Assembly (NCBI GenBank): GCA_031261345.1
Contig: JAISKC010000051.1
Span: 46,344 to 110,343 of the forward strand
DNA from: Eubacteriales Family XIII. Incertae Sedis bacterium
GTDB taxonomy: Bacteria > Bacillota > Clostridia > Peptostreptococcales > Anaerovoracaceae
Length of the DNA stretch: 64,000 bases
Direction: 5' to 3'
Shown: in pieces, positions 33,768-45,600 of the stretch
How the letters are laid out: each line of letters starts with the position of its first letter
How positions within the stretch are numbered: the first letter of the stretch is position 1
Made by a program: the position numbers and the translations under genes
Notes under the pieces: model-generated
What the model was told of the DNA's origin: nothing
The model's input: only the letters and a program-made list of their open reading frames with translations
Database searches by the model: none

Positions 33768-34697
33768 ATGACAAATGCAAAAAGAAATTGGCTGATAATA
33801 GCCGCCGCCGTGTTTGTGGTCGGTGCTATCATCGCGGTTCTGGGCTTCACGCTCGGGGGCATGAAAAGCGTGGCGGTCGACAGCAAGGGCATCCACGTGG
33901 TTACTGAGAAGGACATGCCGCTCGTTGAAATAGACGAGACCTACGACTCGTTCTCGAGCATAGAGATGAACACCGCCGTCATCAGCCACGTCAATCTCGT
34001 GGAGGGCGACCGGTATTCGGTAACTGGGAAGGTGCAGGCAAGCTCAGGCAAAGCAACAGTAGAGGTAAGGGACGGCACGCTCGTGGTGAAAACGAAGCAG
34101 GACGAATTCTTCGGATTCAACCTCTTCAGCCTCGGGAACATAGTCGGTAATGAAGACTCAAGCCTGACCATCACCTATCCAAAGGGAAAGAAACTGAAAA
34201 ATGTCGTGATAGAAAGCGATGTTTCGGACCTGACCATCGACGGCATGAAGGCGAAAAAACTTGAGGTTCACAGCGATGTCGGAGATACGACCATCGAAAA
34301 TGTAGACGTGGAGAAATTGACGGCAAGCGTGAACATAGGCAAGTTGACGCTGAGTGGTGTCAAGGCGGAAAAGGCAGACATAGACATCGATACAGGCGAT
34401 GCCGAAATCGACGGCCTGAGGTCGAACGGCCTTACAATCGAGTCGAATATCGGTAGCGTTGACCTGAGCGGTACGCTGCTCGGCAAATCGGAAATAGACT
34501 GCGACATGGGAGACCTCAAACTCGCGCTCGCTCAGAGCAGGGACGAGACGAGCCTCAAAGCTGAGGCCGATGTGGGCACTATCATAGTGGACAAATCGGA
34601 CTCCGGCAAAACCTACTCGATAGCTCCCGCAAATCCAAAGGCGACGATAGAAATCGAAATGAACGTAGGCACAGCGAGAATAGATTTCGTGAAATAG
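33768..34697 (+). CDS. DUF4097 adhesin-like/envelope protein
   Basis: 309 residues: one N-terminal membrane anchor (WLIIAAAVFVVGAIIAVLGF) and an outer right-handed beta-repeat domain with short repeating strands (LEVHSDVGDTTIENV, LTASVNIGKLTLSGV, ADIDIDTGDAEIDGL, LTIESNIGSVDLSG), typical of DUF4097. Third gene of the PadR cassette; starts immediately after the DUF1700 stop. Role unknown, likely envelope-stress related. Confidence 0.9.
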   Translation: MTNAKRNWLIIAAAVFVVGAIIAVLGFTLGGMKSVAVDSKGIHVVTEKDMPLVEIDETYDSFSSIEMNTAVISHVNLVEGDRYSVTGKVQASSGKATVEVRDGTLVVKTKQDEFFGFNLFSLGNIVGNEDSSLTITYPKGKKLKNVVIESDVSDLTIDGMKAKKLEVHSDVGDTTIENVDVEKLTASVNIGKLTLSGVKAEKADIDIDTGDAEIDGLRSNGLTIESNIGSVDLSGTLLGKSEIDCDMGDLKLALAQSRDETSLKAEADVGTIIVDKSDSGKTYSIAPANPKATIEIEMNVGTARIDFVK

Positions 34698-34717
34698 CGG
34701 AAAAGTAGCGGAAAAGA

Positions 34718-35530
34718 CTAAACGTCGTCATTCTCGTGGGCTTTCTCAAGCGACCTGAGCACGATGAGCATAGCGATACTACCCTTGCCCATAGCCCGCT
34801 CATAGCTGTCGTCCTTCGCAATCAAAAATCCCTCTTGCCTGTTCGAGCGAACCGTATCCATATCATTCGCGAGGACAAAATCAAGGTGATACCTGTCGAG
34901 CGTCTTCCGTCCCTTATTCACCAGATCGACCTCATCGGCATCGACCTGAAGACTGAACGCCGTGATGATTGCGTCGGGCGCAAGCCCCCTCAAAAGCGAG
35001 ATGGTCTTCGGCGCACGATGCAGCACGACTATGATATTGTCATTGTCCAAAATGTTTCTCTCACCCGACAACTCAGGAGGATTGTATAGCGTTTCCCTTA
35101 TCCTCGTGGCGTTCACGTTGGGCCCGACCTTTTTCAGCACGGTCGCCGCCGCCCCCGTAGCACGCGTGGTGTCAACGACAGCCGCAGCCAACTTGTCCGC
35201 ATCCGTTACGCCGCCGACATAGTAGTCCGACACAGCCATAGTGTGTATCACGATATCGAAATCCGTATGCCTGCAGACATCCTCAAGCGTATTCTTCAGC
35301 GTCCGCACATCATCAGCTATCCTGACGTCGATAGAGCCGGTCGAGCCGCCGAGTATCCTCGGACGCGTAGCACCGATAGAGCAAACGTAGGTGATGGCAC
35401 AATGCTCTTCAGCCGCCACAAAACTCTCGGCTATAAGTGCCCCGAGCTTGCCGGTGCCGGAGTTCGAAACCCTTCTCGAATCATCAATCTTCTCCGAAGT
35501 GCTTCCTGACGTAACCAAAATATTCAGCAT
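34718..35530 (-). CDS. coaB: Phosphopantothenate--cysteine ligase, stand-alone CoaB
   Basis: 270 residues with the DFP/CoaB fold: LVTSGSTSEKIDDSRRVSNSGTGKLGALIAE at the N-terminus, HTMAVSDYYV and AFSLQVD ... FVLANDM in the C-terminal half. This is the separate (non-fused) CoaB found in streptococci and some clostridia; the decarboxylase CoaC would be elsewhere. GGAGG precedes ATG. It follows the HD-GYP gene by 59 bases on the same strand with no terminator seen, so read-through from the motor operon is possible. Confidence 0.9.
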   Translation of the reverse strand: MLNILVTSGSTSEKIDDSRRVSNSGTGKLGALIAESFVAAEEHCAITYVCSIGATRPRILGGSTGSIDVRIADDVRTLKNTLEDVCRHTDFDIVIHTMAVSDYYVGGVTDADKLAAAVVDTTRATGAAATVLKKVGPNVNATRIRETLYNPPELSGERNILDNDNIIVVLHRAPKTISLLRGLAPDAIITAFSLQVDADEVDLVNKGRKTLDRYHLDFVLANDMDTVRSNRQEGFLIAKDDSYERAMGKGSIAMLIVLRSLEKAHENDDV

Positions 35531-35589
35531 TTTTCAACCTCCAGAATTAAAAATTTAAACTTCTTATACGACAATTATAACAGAAACTA

Positions 35590-36669
35590 TCACACCTCAA
35601 CAATCTTCGTGATTCGAACATTCTTGTAATCAGGATTGGTGTGCATGTCAATCTCCGCGCTCTTTGCACTCCTCTCATCGTATACGCGAACCTGCGGATG
35701 CAGCAGATCCTCAACGTAATTGTGTTTCACGATACAGGTCTCGCCGGACCTGAGGTGCACGACCGAGCCGAGCGGGAACGGCGCGATGATCTCCGAGAGC
35801 GCATTGACTATCTCGGGGTCGAACTTCCTGTCGGACAGATTTTGAACGGTCTCGATTGCCTGCATAGGATACATAGCGGCACGGAATGCACGCTTTGAAA
35901 CAAGTGCGTCGTATACGTCAGTAATGGCGATAATTCTGCCGAACACCGAGATGTTCTTCTTGCGAAGGCCGTCGGGATAGCCGGTGCCGTCATAGCTCTC
36001 ATGATGCTGCATAGCACCCATCGAAGCGGCTGAGCTCAGGGAGTAATTGTTCATCAGATACTCATAGCCCTTCTTGACGTGGCCCTTCACTATGTCGAAT
36101 TCCTCATCGGTCAGCTTGCCCGGTCTGTTCAGGATATTTTCCGGCAGGAATGCTGTACCTATGTCATGGAGCAAAGCTCCTATGCCGAGCTCAAAAAGCT
36201 GCTCGTCCGTCATTTTCAGCTTCATGCCGATAGCGATGGAAAGCACCATTACCATCACTGCATGGCAGGGTTCATACGCCGCAAACGGCTTGATGTCAAG
36301 CGACTCGACCAAGAGGTGGTGCTCCTTCGCGCGAAGCGTTTCGAGTATAGGCAAAACGACTTTCTTCTGCTCATCGAGACTCACGGCAACGCCACCGCTG
36401 TCTCCGGACTTGTATGCCATGTCCATGTAGCGGGTTACCGCCCTCTGCGCCGTCAAGTATTCCTTTTGCGTGATGATGGGATCGCTTACAATATCGTCCG
36501 ATGCCACATCGAGGATATATGCTCCGGAAAAGCCCTGCTTGCTAAGTTGGTCAATCTGTTTGTTTCCAAGCTTCGCGCCCTCGCGCAAAAACACTTCGGC
36601 ATTGGCATCGTATACATCGCGCGCCAAGAGCATTCCCTTTCTCATATTATTGACTGTAACATAACGCAT
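35590..36669 (-). CDS. HD-GYP domain phosphodiesterase at the end of the motor operon
   Basis: 359 residues. An N-terminal region of about 110 residues (VNNMRKGMLLARDVYDANAEVFLREG) precedes an HD-GYP domain with all main motifs: LLHDIGTAFLPENIL, a kept Lys/His set, HHESYDGTGYPDGL and ITDVYDALVSKRAFR. Such proteins hydrolyse cyclic di-GMP (or related dinucleotides). GGAGG lies eight bases before the ATG and the gene starts 21 bases after the giant surface-protein gene, so it is probably cotranscribed with the ATPase operon. That suggests cyclic-dinucleotide control of the surface apparatus, but this is inferred from position only. Confidence 0.9.
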   Translation of the reverse strand: MRYVTVNNMRKGMLLARDVYDANAEVFLREGAKLGNKQIDQLSKQGFSGAYILDVASDDIVSDPIITQKEYLTAQRAVTRYMDMAYKSGDSGGVAVSLDEQKKVVLPILETLRAKEHHLLVESLDIKPFAAYEPCHAVMVMVLSIAIGMKLKMTDEQLFELGIGALLHDIGTAFLPENILNRPGKLTDEEFDIVKGHVKKGYEYLMNNYSLSSAASMGAMQHHESYDGTGYPDGLRKKNISVFGRIIAITDVYDALVSKRAFRAAMYPMQAIETVQNLSDRKFDPEIVNALSEIIAPFPLGSVVHLRSGETCIVKHNYVEDLLHPQVRVYDERSAKSAEIDMHTNPDYKNVRITKIVEV

Positions 36670-36690
36670 GCGTCTTTCCTCCGATTCAAT

Positions 36691-39600
36691 TTACTTCGTT
36701 AATCTATAGCGTTTGATCGCCACGTATACCAAGAGCCCTGCGATAGCAGCAGCAATGATAAATAGTATCAGTAGGCCAATGTCAACCGGCCGATCCCCAA
36801 ACGCCTTCATGCTTTCGAGCATTGAAGCAGCATCTATTTCTTCGATATCCACAGCCGTGATCGGCTCCACATTTGATGTAGTGGTCAAACTGCTCGCATC
36901 AAAGACCTTGTATTTTCCAGTAGTGATGTCATAGACGCTCACGAGGCTCGGTGCCTTTTCGGGACGGGACAAATCTCCGCCGCCTGAAAGTTTGCTTTCC
37001 TCCGTTCCGGCTCCCGCAGTAACTCCAGCTATACCACCGTCCGCACCCTTTTCACCGGTAGCCGCAGCATCGTTTCCGCTGCCGCCCGCGCCGCCTTCCG
37101 TAGCCTCACCACCGGAGCCTGACACCGTGCCGCCTTCCGTTACTGTGCCATCAGACCCACTGCCCGGGATAGTGCCGCCGCGTATCTCGGCTTCAATATC
37201 CTGAAGCGTATCATAGCTGCCTGAAAGCGTTGCAAACATCGAGTTCACGTTACCCGCAAACATCGCCTTTGCATACTCGAAAATCGACCCCTCGCCCTTG
37301 TCGGATTGAAGAGTAATTTCCTCGCCCGTCAAATAGTCAAAGGCAACTACCCTGCCCGATTTGTATCGAACGAGACAGACCGTTTTGTCGCTCGAAAGCG
37401 TATTGCTCATCTCCCGCACAAAATCAGCTCTGAATCCGTCCGGCAATTTGATAGGCTCCTTGATGTCGGCTATCACACCGTCATCGCCCAAAACCGTCAT
37501 GATTTCAGACGCGGTTTCGCCCACCTCGCCCTCGTTGTAGTCGAGAACGAGAGCATCTTTCGCAATAGGCATATCGGGACTTATGGCAGCCAAACGGCCG
37601 TCTTTCACATAAAGTCTAAGCGGTTGCACCTCGCCCGTGCTCATTACTGAGTAATTTGCGAAGGTCTTTATGCCCACTCCCTCAAACTCAAACTCGTAGA
37701 GTGGCACAGCTTCATCGCAGAGACTGATTTCCTCAAATTTGCGCGTTACCTCGCCGGTAGTAATGTCGTAGACTTCACCATCAGAAGTCAAAGCCTCGCC
37801 ACCGATAATGTTGACGAAGGACCCCTCTATCAGGGCACCGTCAGCATGATTTCCAGCGTAGACCCCGCCGCCTGCCAGATGGTAGTGATCCTCACCGAAC
37901 ACGCTGATAGTCCTCATCAGCAAGGCCGGATCGACATCTATGGTCTTCGTCTGGGAATTGCTTCCGACGACGAGGGATAGCTTCTTCTTGAAATCGTAGC
38001 TAAACGTATACGTGCGTTTCTGTATCGGTCCGCCGAACAGCTCCGTGCCCTTCGAATCCATGAGGCTGAACGCTCCTCCGCCCTGATACCCCGAGAAGTC
38101 GATGCTTATCTTGTCCGCCGACACGGGATAAACAGTCGCTTCGGGCATCTCGTCAGAGACGGACATAGCTGAGAAAGTAGCTACTCCATCCGGATTTGCC
38201 GGTATCCTGATACCGCCACCGTAGGTCTGGTCAACATTCGCGTCCGAGTAGTGCTTCGACGTCCACGCACCCGTGTATGTGTGAGCGGTTCCGGGCGTGT
38301 AGTAGAAGAACTTGCTTCCGGGCGACCTGCCTGTCGCAGTGAAAGGCTTCCAAACGCCAAACGCTTCATCGGGCGAAACGAAGGCACTGTGCGCTACCGG
38401 ATAATAATTGCCCGAAGCGTCGCTACCCTCGGAATACGGTGCCTGCGACCTCGGCGAAGTCGTACTATTCGCCTGATAGTAATATATGATTTGAGCCGTA
38501 GTATATGGCAGATAACCCGAACGGAAACCTCCATACCACCAATAGCTCGGCTCATTTTGTCCCGTTCCGTAGTTGGCCCTGTAGACCGCACGCATCGAGG
38601 CAATACCGCCTGCACCGCCCACGCCCGTAGTAGCATTACCGGCAGTGCCCGCCGTGCTTCCGGGGCTACCGAGTATCTTGTCGTCATTTCTCATAAATGA
38701 GTTGGTCGTCGTCCAATTCGTGACCAAGCCCGTATCTGAGTCGATGTTCGGCGTGACGCCGCTCACAGCTGTAGCCGCGTTCGTGTAGGCGAAATTGATT
38801 CCGACCGGACTGTATGTTCCGAGCAAATGCTCACGCGTGATAAGAAGATTTTCTGTGGAATAAAGAGGCTCTTCTCTAAACCCGCGGCCATCATTTCTGG
38901 CGTCGAGATACGCGGCGGCATATTCGCCGTCCTTGCTACCGTATTTGTAGAGAGGCTCAGAACCGTTCATCAGGTCCTTCGCATACTTCGCCGTTCCGTT
39001 CATATCTAGGACGCTATACTCCCAAATGCGATGCCCCATAGGAAGCGTGATACCTTCGATAGGCACGGCCGTATTCAGCGATTCGTCCAAATTGTAGAGC
39101 AGCGAGCCATGCGTGCCGCCCGTCACCTTGACCTTGGCAATCATGATACTGTCTCTGTCCCTCGTGATTTCGAGTTGCGGGGTGGCGAGGCTCGTGTTGT
39201 TTGCCACATTGGTAGCCGTAGCATTGGCATGTGGATTTTCATAGTAATAAACGAGCCTATCCTTGATTGGATAGAGGTTGCCCACGACAGTTCCGACCAA
39301 GCCGCCGACATAATCAGCACCCTGCACAGAGCCGGAAATCATATTGTTTCTTTCATATGCGGCATTCGCGCCGTCCAATGCCTGATCGGGCTTGAAGGCT
39401 CCGGCGATACCACCTACATAATTTCCGGTGGCGACAATCTGCGCATTTGAAGTGTTGTATCCGATTGAGTTCTTCGGCAGATAACCCGTGATACCGCCTA
39501 CATAGTTGCGGCCGTAGACCTTGGTATCGAGTATCGTATCGAAGTTGTGACTGCTATCGCTCGTGCCGGCGCCGCCCGCTACGTAGTCCGCGCCTTCCGC

Positions 39601-42600
39601 ACCGACCTCCGTATTTGCAATCGTTACGCTGTAGACTCTGCCTGCACCGGAGAAACCTCCGTAGTATTTGTTATAACCCGTGTAATTTCCAGGAGTGAGC
39701 TCGAAGGGCTTCTGCATCCTCATCACGTCCGGATAGTTTGCTCCGTTCTGGTAGATATAATCGCCCTTGAACTTCGGTTCCCAGAATGACGGCACCGATG
39801 AGCTGGCTCCGTTGTCAAAGATAGAACCTATCACGCTATCGCGCACCGATGAAGCGTAGGTCGTGCTCGAAGTAGCACCGGTGAATCCGCCCGCATAGCT
39901 ACGCGAAAATACCTTGACGTCCGATACCTCTACATGTGCTGATGTCGAATACCACACTCCGGTGAATCCGCCCGCATAGGCTCCCGCCGCAATGACTACT
40001 GCGTGCTCTACGGTGGTCGGCTCCTCGGGCGTAGCGTAGCTGAGCCCATGACCAAACATGCCGCCGGCTCTCTGCCCCTCGGTGATGACTCTGACATGGC
40101 TACTGTGCAGCCGTTCGTTTCTCGGCTCATTTCCGAATATCGTTGTGTATCCTGCCAAGGCGCCGACATAGCAATCCGAAGTGGACTGCGTACCCGCCAA
40201 GCTGTTTGTCGTGTTGTATATTTCTCCGTACGCCGACGTGTATTCGACCTTGCAATCGCTGATACGAGTCGTATAGAGCGCACCGGCGATACCGCCGACC
40301 ATGTATCTGCCCCAGACTATATTCGGATTTTCAGCAAGGGTGAGATCGTATTCACCGAGCGGCTTCCCGCCCTCCATAGTGATTGAACCTATTGGGCTAC
40401 CGGGCCAAACGGCCGCGGCAGCATCGTAGGTGAGCGTGATATTTGAGATTGTGCTGTCAACCGCATAGCCTATCAGTCCACCGATATAGTTCGCCTGACC
40501 GCCGTTCACAGCCCCTTGGTTGCTGACAGTCTTGCCATCGCTAGTAGTCCCGCCATAGGGATTTCCGGCATAGGTGTAAATTTTTTGCGTAGCCGTTCTG
40601 GTCCCGTCAACATGAATGTTCTTCATATTCACGGTATCCACTATGCCGCTCATATATCCGATGGCACCCGCATAGCTCGCTCCATTGAGCTTGAGATCGA
40701 GATTTGTGAAATCAACCCTCAAAATCGTGCCTGAGCACTGAGCGATGATACCCGTCCGCACGCCGCCTTCAGCAGTCTGTTCTATATCCACATTTTCGAA
40801 GGATATATCCTGAACCAAAGCGTTCACATAGTTCACAAAGCCCATGCCTATCTGGTCAAATTGCAAATTCAGATTTCTGATCTTTGACTTGCTCGAAAGA
40901 CCGACCAACCTGTTGACCTTGACATTGATAGCCGCTTTTATTTGTTCCGAGGTCACAGAACCGCTAGCGAAATTCAAATCACCTGTGATTCTGATGTTCT
41001 CCGTAGTTTGCCCATGCTTATCCGCCGTCATCTGCTCACACCACACCAATTCATCGTTGATGAGAAGATACGGTACATCTTGAGCATTGAAGAGTATTCT
41101 CGATGCGGCAGGCTCGGTGATGGTCTTTGTATCATCATTCGGGTCTTCCACAACGACGCCCGTGATAGCGTACGTATCAACAAACTTCAGAATGTGGGCA
41201 CGCTTGAAAGTCAACACTACAGAAGAACTAGTATTGTTAGGTGAATTTGACTGCGGCGTGATCTCATATGCCGTAGCGATATCAGACCCGCTTATCTCAA
41301 TATTGTCAATCACGAGCGACTTTATCTTCGCACCCGCCGGATGCGCTATCTGCATTACGACAGTCCAATTCAATCCACCGTCGGATTCCGTGCTTATCAC
41401 ATTGATCGAATAGTTGTGATCGAGAGGCTTTCTCACCGTCTGATACGGAAGCAGCCAACCTTCGGTATGGCGAAGCAGCGGCAGATAGCCACCCTCGACG
41501 CCCGTATACTCGGGGAAGGTGTCGGCAAACTCAAGACCGTCATAGACGAAGCCATCGTCCATATGCATCGTGCCCAGATAGAATTCATCGGAAAGAAGAT
41601 CCTCAGCCGTCGCAATTGTCGCTCCGTCGCGTCCGGGTCCCTGCGGGTGCCCATCAGCTCCCATTATTTCCCATGTATCGTAAGGTCTCGTCGCTATCAG
41701 CTGTCCCTCGTAGGCAAAGGAGCCCGCGATAGGTCCTTTGATACCGAGCGCCTCATCATTGCCGCCCGTTGTGCCAACGATCCTTCTCGTCGGTCTGTTG
41801 TCAGCATCGGCAACATAGGATAGAGACGTGTCAACATCTCCGACCACGAGCGCATCGAGCTCCGCAAAGTCGGTCATCGTGCTGGCACCGCCGATCAGTC
41901 CTCCCGCATTGCGTCCTTCAGTGACGACATTCACGTCCACCCAGCAATTTTCAAGAATCCTATCGTTCGAATCGCGGTATCCGATCAAGCCGCCGACATT
42001 GATGTCTATGCTGTTGATCTTGACCTTGCCTTGGGCGTAGACGTTTGAAACCTCGCCCGAATTGAACCTGCCGATGAAACCGCCGACTCCCCTGTTTTGG
42101 TCGCCATAATCCTCCACGATATCCACGCCGTAGACATAGGAATTGAAAATCGTAGACCCGTTATCGACAACGGCAGCAAAGCCGCCCATGTAGGTTCCCG
42201 TGCCCGAAGATTTCACAGCATCGCGCAGGCGTGTACTGTTGACCGAGCAGTTCGTCACGTCGGTGAAATTGAGCCTCGAAACGAGAGTCCCGACATATGA
42301 ATATCCCTTGAACGAGCTGTTCTTGATATGTACATTGTCAATCTTTGCACCGGCGTAGGTGAAGTTGATCAAGCCAACGTCCGTAGCGTTCGGAGTCTCA
42401 ATCTTGACGCCGTCTATCTGCATATTGCTCACCGTCCCGCCGAAGAGGGTCGGTATGAGCCCAACGCCGGTAGTCGATGTAGAAGTCCCAAGATCTATGC
42501 CCGAGAGCGTATAGATACCCTTGAGTTTGTAATCATCGTCGTAGTATCCACCATCGATAGCCCCCGTGAAATCGTTGGCGTTGACAGTTGAGGCGGTGGA

Positions 42601-45600
42601 ATACGTACCGAGCTGCATCTTCGCAGGTGCAAGTCCCGTCAGGTCGAGATCGTTTCCAAGCCGATAATTCCACGTCCTATTGTTGTTTATATCAACCCAA
42701 TCCTGCTGGGTCCGAACCATCTTGAAAAACTCCGCAGAGACAATCATGTTTGCCGTCGCGTTGTAGGTATAGCTCGAGTTGAGCAGCCTATACGAAAAGC
42801 CGTTGATAGTGTAGCTCGACTTGTATTCACTCGGATTTGTCAGCCGCACCTGCACGCGCGAAACGCCCTCGCTGTCGATTTGGCTACCTGGCACCACCGT
42901 CGCATCAAGTGAACCGATGGAGAAGCCTGATATTTGATAATAAGCCCTGTTTTTCAGTGTGACCAAAGCTATCGCATAGTCCTCCATCTGTTTTTCGATG
43001 AACACGGAGCTGAGTTCGACGTTCTCGACGGCACTCACTTCCGGCAGCGGCAGATAAGGTTGAGCTGGCATACCATACGTCTGGACGAGCTGCGGGAAAT
43101 ATCCGGCAGTTACCGTCTTCAGAGCTTCAAAGGCTTTGCCCGTGATTCTCTGCTGCCAGAGATAGTCGTGAAGCGTGTCAAACGAGGTCTTCGTTCCCCA
43201 CGATATATTGTAGGTTCTCGAAGGATCCGCCGTAATGTAGTAAGAATTGTTGGTTCTTGCCGCGGTGGCAACGCTTCCTATAGCCGGTCCGTATACGTAG
43301 TTACTACTGGTAGAATTGGGATTGATTCCGGCCTTATACGTCAGAACGCTTGTGGTGTTGTAGTAGGCCTCACCCAAGGAATAGATACTGTCTACCCTGC
43401 CGCTATTTTGTCCGACAACAGAGCCGACATTCTGTGGCGTATACGTACGGGCTGCTCCCGTACCGAAGACGTTCACATAGGTATCCGCGAGGCTGTAGAC
43501 GTTGCTGACTCTGCCTGTCGCAGTATTTGACGCAACAGCACCACCGAGGTTCGTTACCGAAAATCCCGTGTTTTCCGCACCAGGGACGATAGGTACAGCT
43601 ATTCTTCCGTGGCGAGACTTCGCTCTGGCCTCACTCCTAGTATTTGCATCAGCCTGAGTATCGCTCGCAACGGTAGCTCCCGATTCCGTACCATATACAT
43701 AACCGTTTCGCACGATACCGTTGTTGGAATATACAGCTCCGCCAAAACCGGCGCGCGTCGATACGCCCTCACCGAGATCCACCGTGAAGTTTTCTATGAC
43801 ACCACTGATAGCATTTGAGTAGCAGAGTGTCGAATATGCGTAATTGTACCTGCCGTTGTCCTTCATGGACTTGATTCTGATATTTTCTATCTTCCCTCTG
43901 TTGACGTAGACAGGCGTGATGTTCGTCGTCTCCCCTGGATTCTCACCGGTGATACCGTATTCGAGAGTGAGATTTCTGAGCACTCCCGTATAGCCGATTT
44001 GGTAAAATATCTGGCGGAAATCCGTTCCGGGCCTAGCATTACTGCCCGTGTGAACGTTGTATTTCAGCGTGTGTCCCTGAAAATCGATGATTCCGTTGAA
44101 CGGCCCGTTTCCCGATGCGGAGTTGCCGCTGCCTGGATTGACGGTGCTGACGCCCCTGATATATGGCGTTCTTGTCTGATTTGAAGGTGCCTTTGCAAGC
44201 ACATCTGCTATCGCAACCAAATCGTATCCGGCATCGGTCGCAAGCCCAAACTCGTCGGTGATGGTGTTGTAGAAATGATAGAGGTCTTCGATGACGAGAT
44301 AACGCCCGAAACGGCCTCCCGTATCTGCGGCGGTGAGCACTGGACCATCGCCGAAACCATCGGGGACTTTATTTCCCTGTACATCGAGGCTTGCGGTCGC
44401 CGCCCATTCTCCCGTGAGAGGCTTTGTCATCAAATCCTCGCCGCCTCTGGCGTCGGCACCGTTGAGCCAACGAAGCTGATCCGTCGTGAAGATAGGCGTC
44501 ATGGGCCCTTGCGTATCAAAGAGCACTTGGTCAATCATGATGTCGCGCCCGCCGACCTTGATCCAAAGCTCCGCCCGATAGTAATATTTCGAATCCAGCT
44601 CTATGACCTGATCGTCGACCAGATTTTCAGTCCATGTGTAAGGAAAGTCAATTTCGAGATTTTTCTTAAAATCGCCATATCCGAGGTTGCGGTAGAATAC
44701 CAACGAATAGGTTGGATTGCCCTTCAGATATTGCGCCGTATCGACTATCTCCGAGCGAAGTTTTGTATTCAAACTTCCGGGAATGATCTTGCCCGAACCG
44801 TCCTTGATGACGTCCATTCCGCGAAGAGTGAGCCTTCCCGAAATGCCGTCTTCCGTCTTCACCCTATAGCAATCGTTGTATTCACTCGATTCTTTTTCGC
44901 GTTCACTGTAGACATTCTCATCTTCGCCTTCACCGGTGGGAAGCGTCTCCAGCCTGACGTTTGTGCGATAGGAAGTATAGTCCCTCTCGTCGAACGCGTC
45001 ATTGTAGGCAGGCGCAGTGAAGGTGATAGTGTAGGTATCCCCCGTCTCGAGCCCGGGAATCTGAAAATCGTAATTCTTGTTCGGCTCAAGCGTAGCAGAA
45101 TAGACTGGCACGAGCGACCCGTTGACCACGAGCATAGAAACATTACCGTCCAGAACAGCTCCGTCGGGATCATCTATTCGCGCATCGAAGATGTAGATTG
45201 CATCCGTGAATGCGAGCAGATCACCATTCTTTATCACAGCCTTAGGCACCTGTTTTTTCGTAAAGAATTTGTCGAGGTCGTTTACCGCCGGAAGCGTATA
45301 GTAATCGTCCACAATCAAGATTTCCGGAATGATCTTTATTCTGTATTCCTGCTTGGACTGTAGATCCTTCAGGATATTTTCATAGCGAATATTGGGATCG
45401 AGCAATGCCGCCCATGCATCCGCATCATCGGGATTTGTCTTGCTTATCGTCACAGGAGTCAGTGCGGGGACAGCGTCATCGCCATATTCCTCCAAATCCT
45501 CAGCCTTGTAGATCTCAAAGGTTACGCGGGAGAGAAGATCGAGCGTGATAGCCTGCGTCGCATACCTGTTGACGTTCTCAAGAATGTTGGCTTCGTGTCC

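Noticed and set aside
44275..45363. Plus-strand frame of 362 codons inside the giant gene region
   Set aside because: Antisense shadow of the 3747-residue gene; composition shows no protein-like domains.
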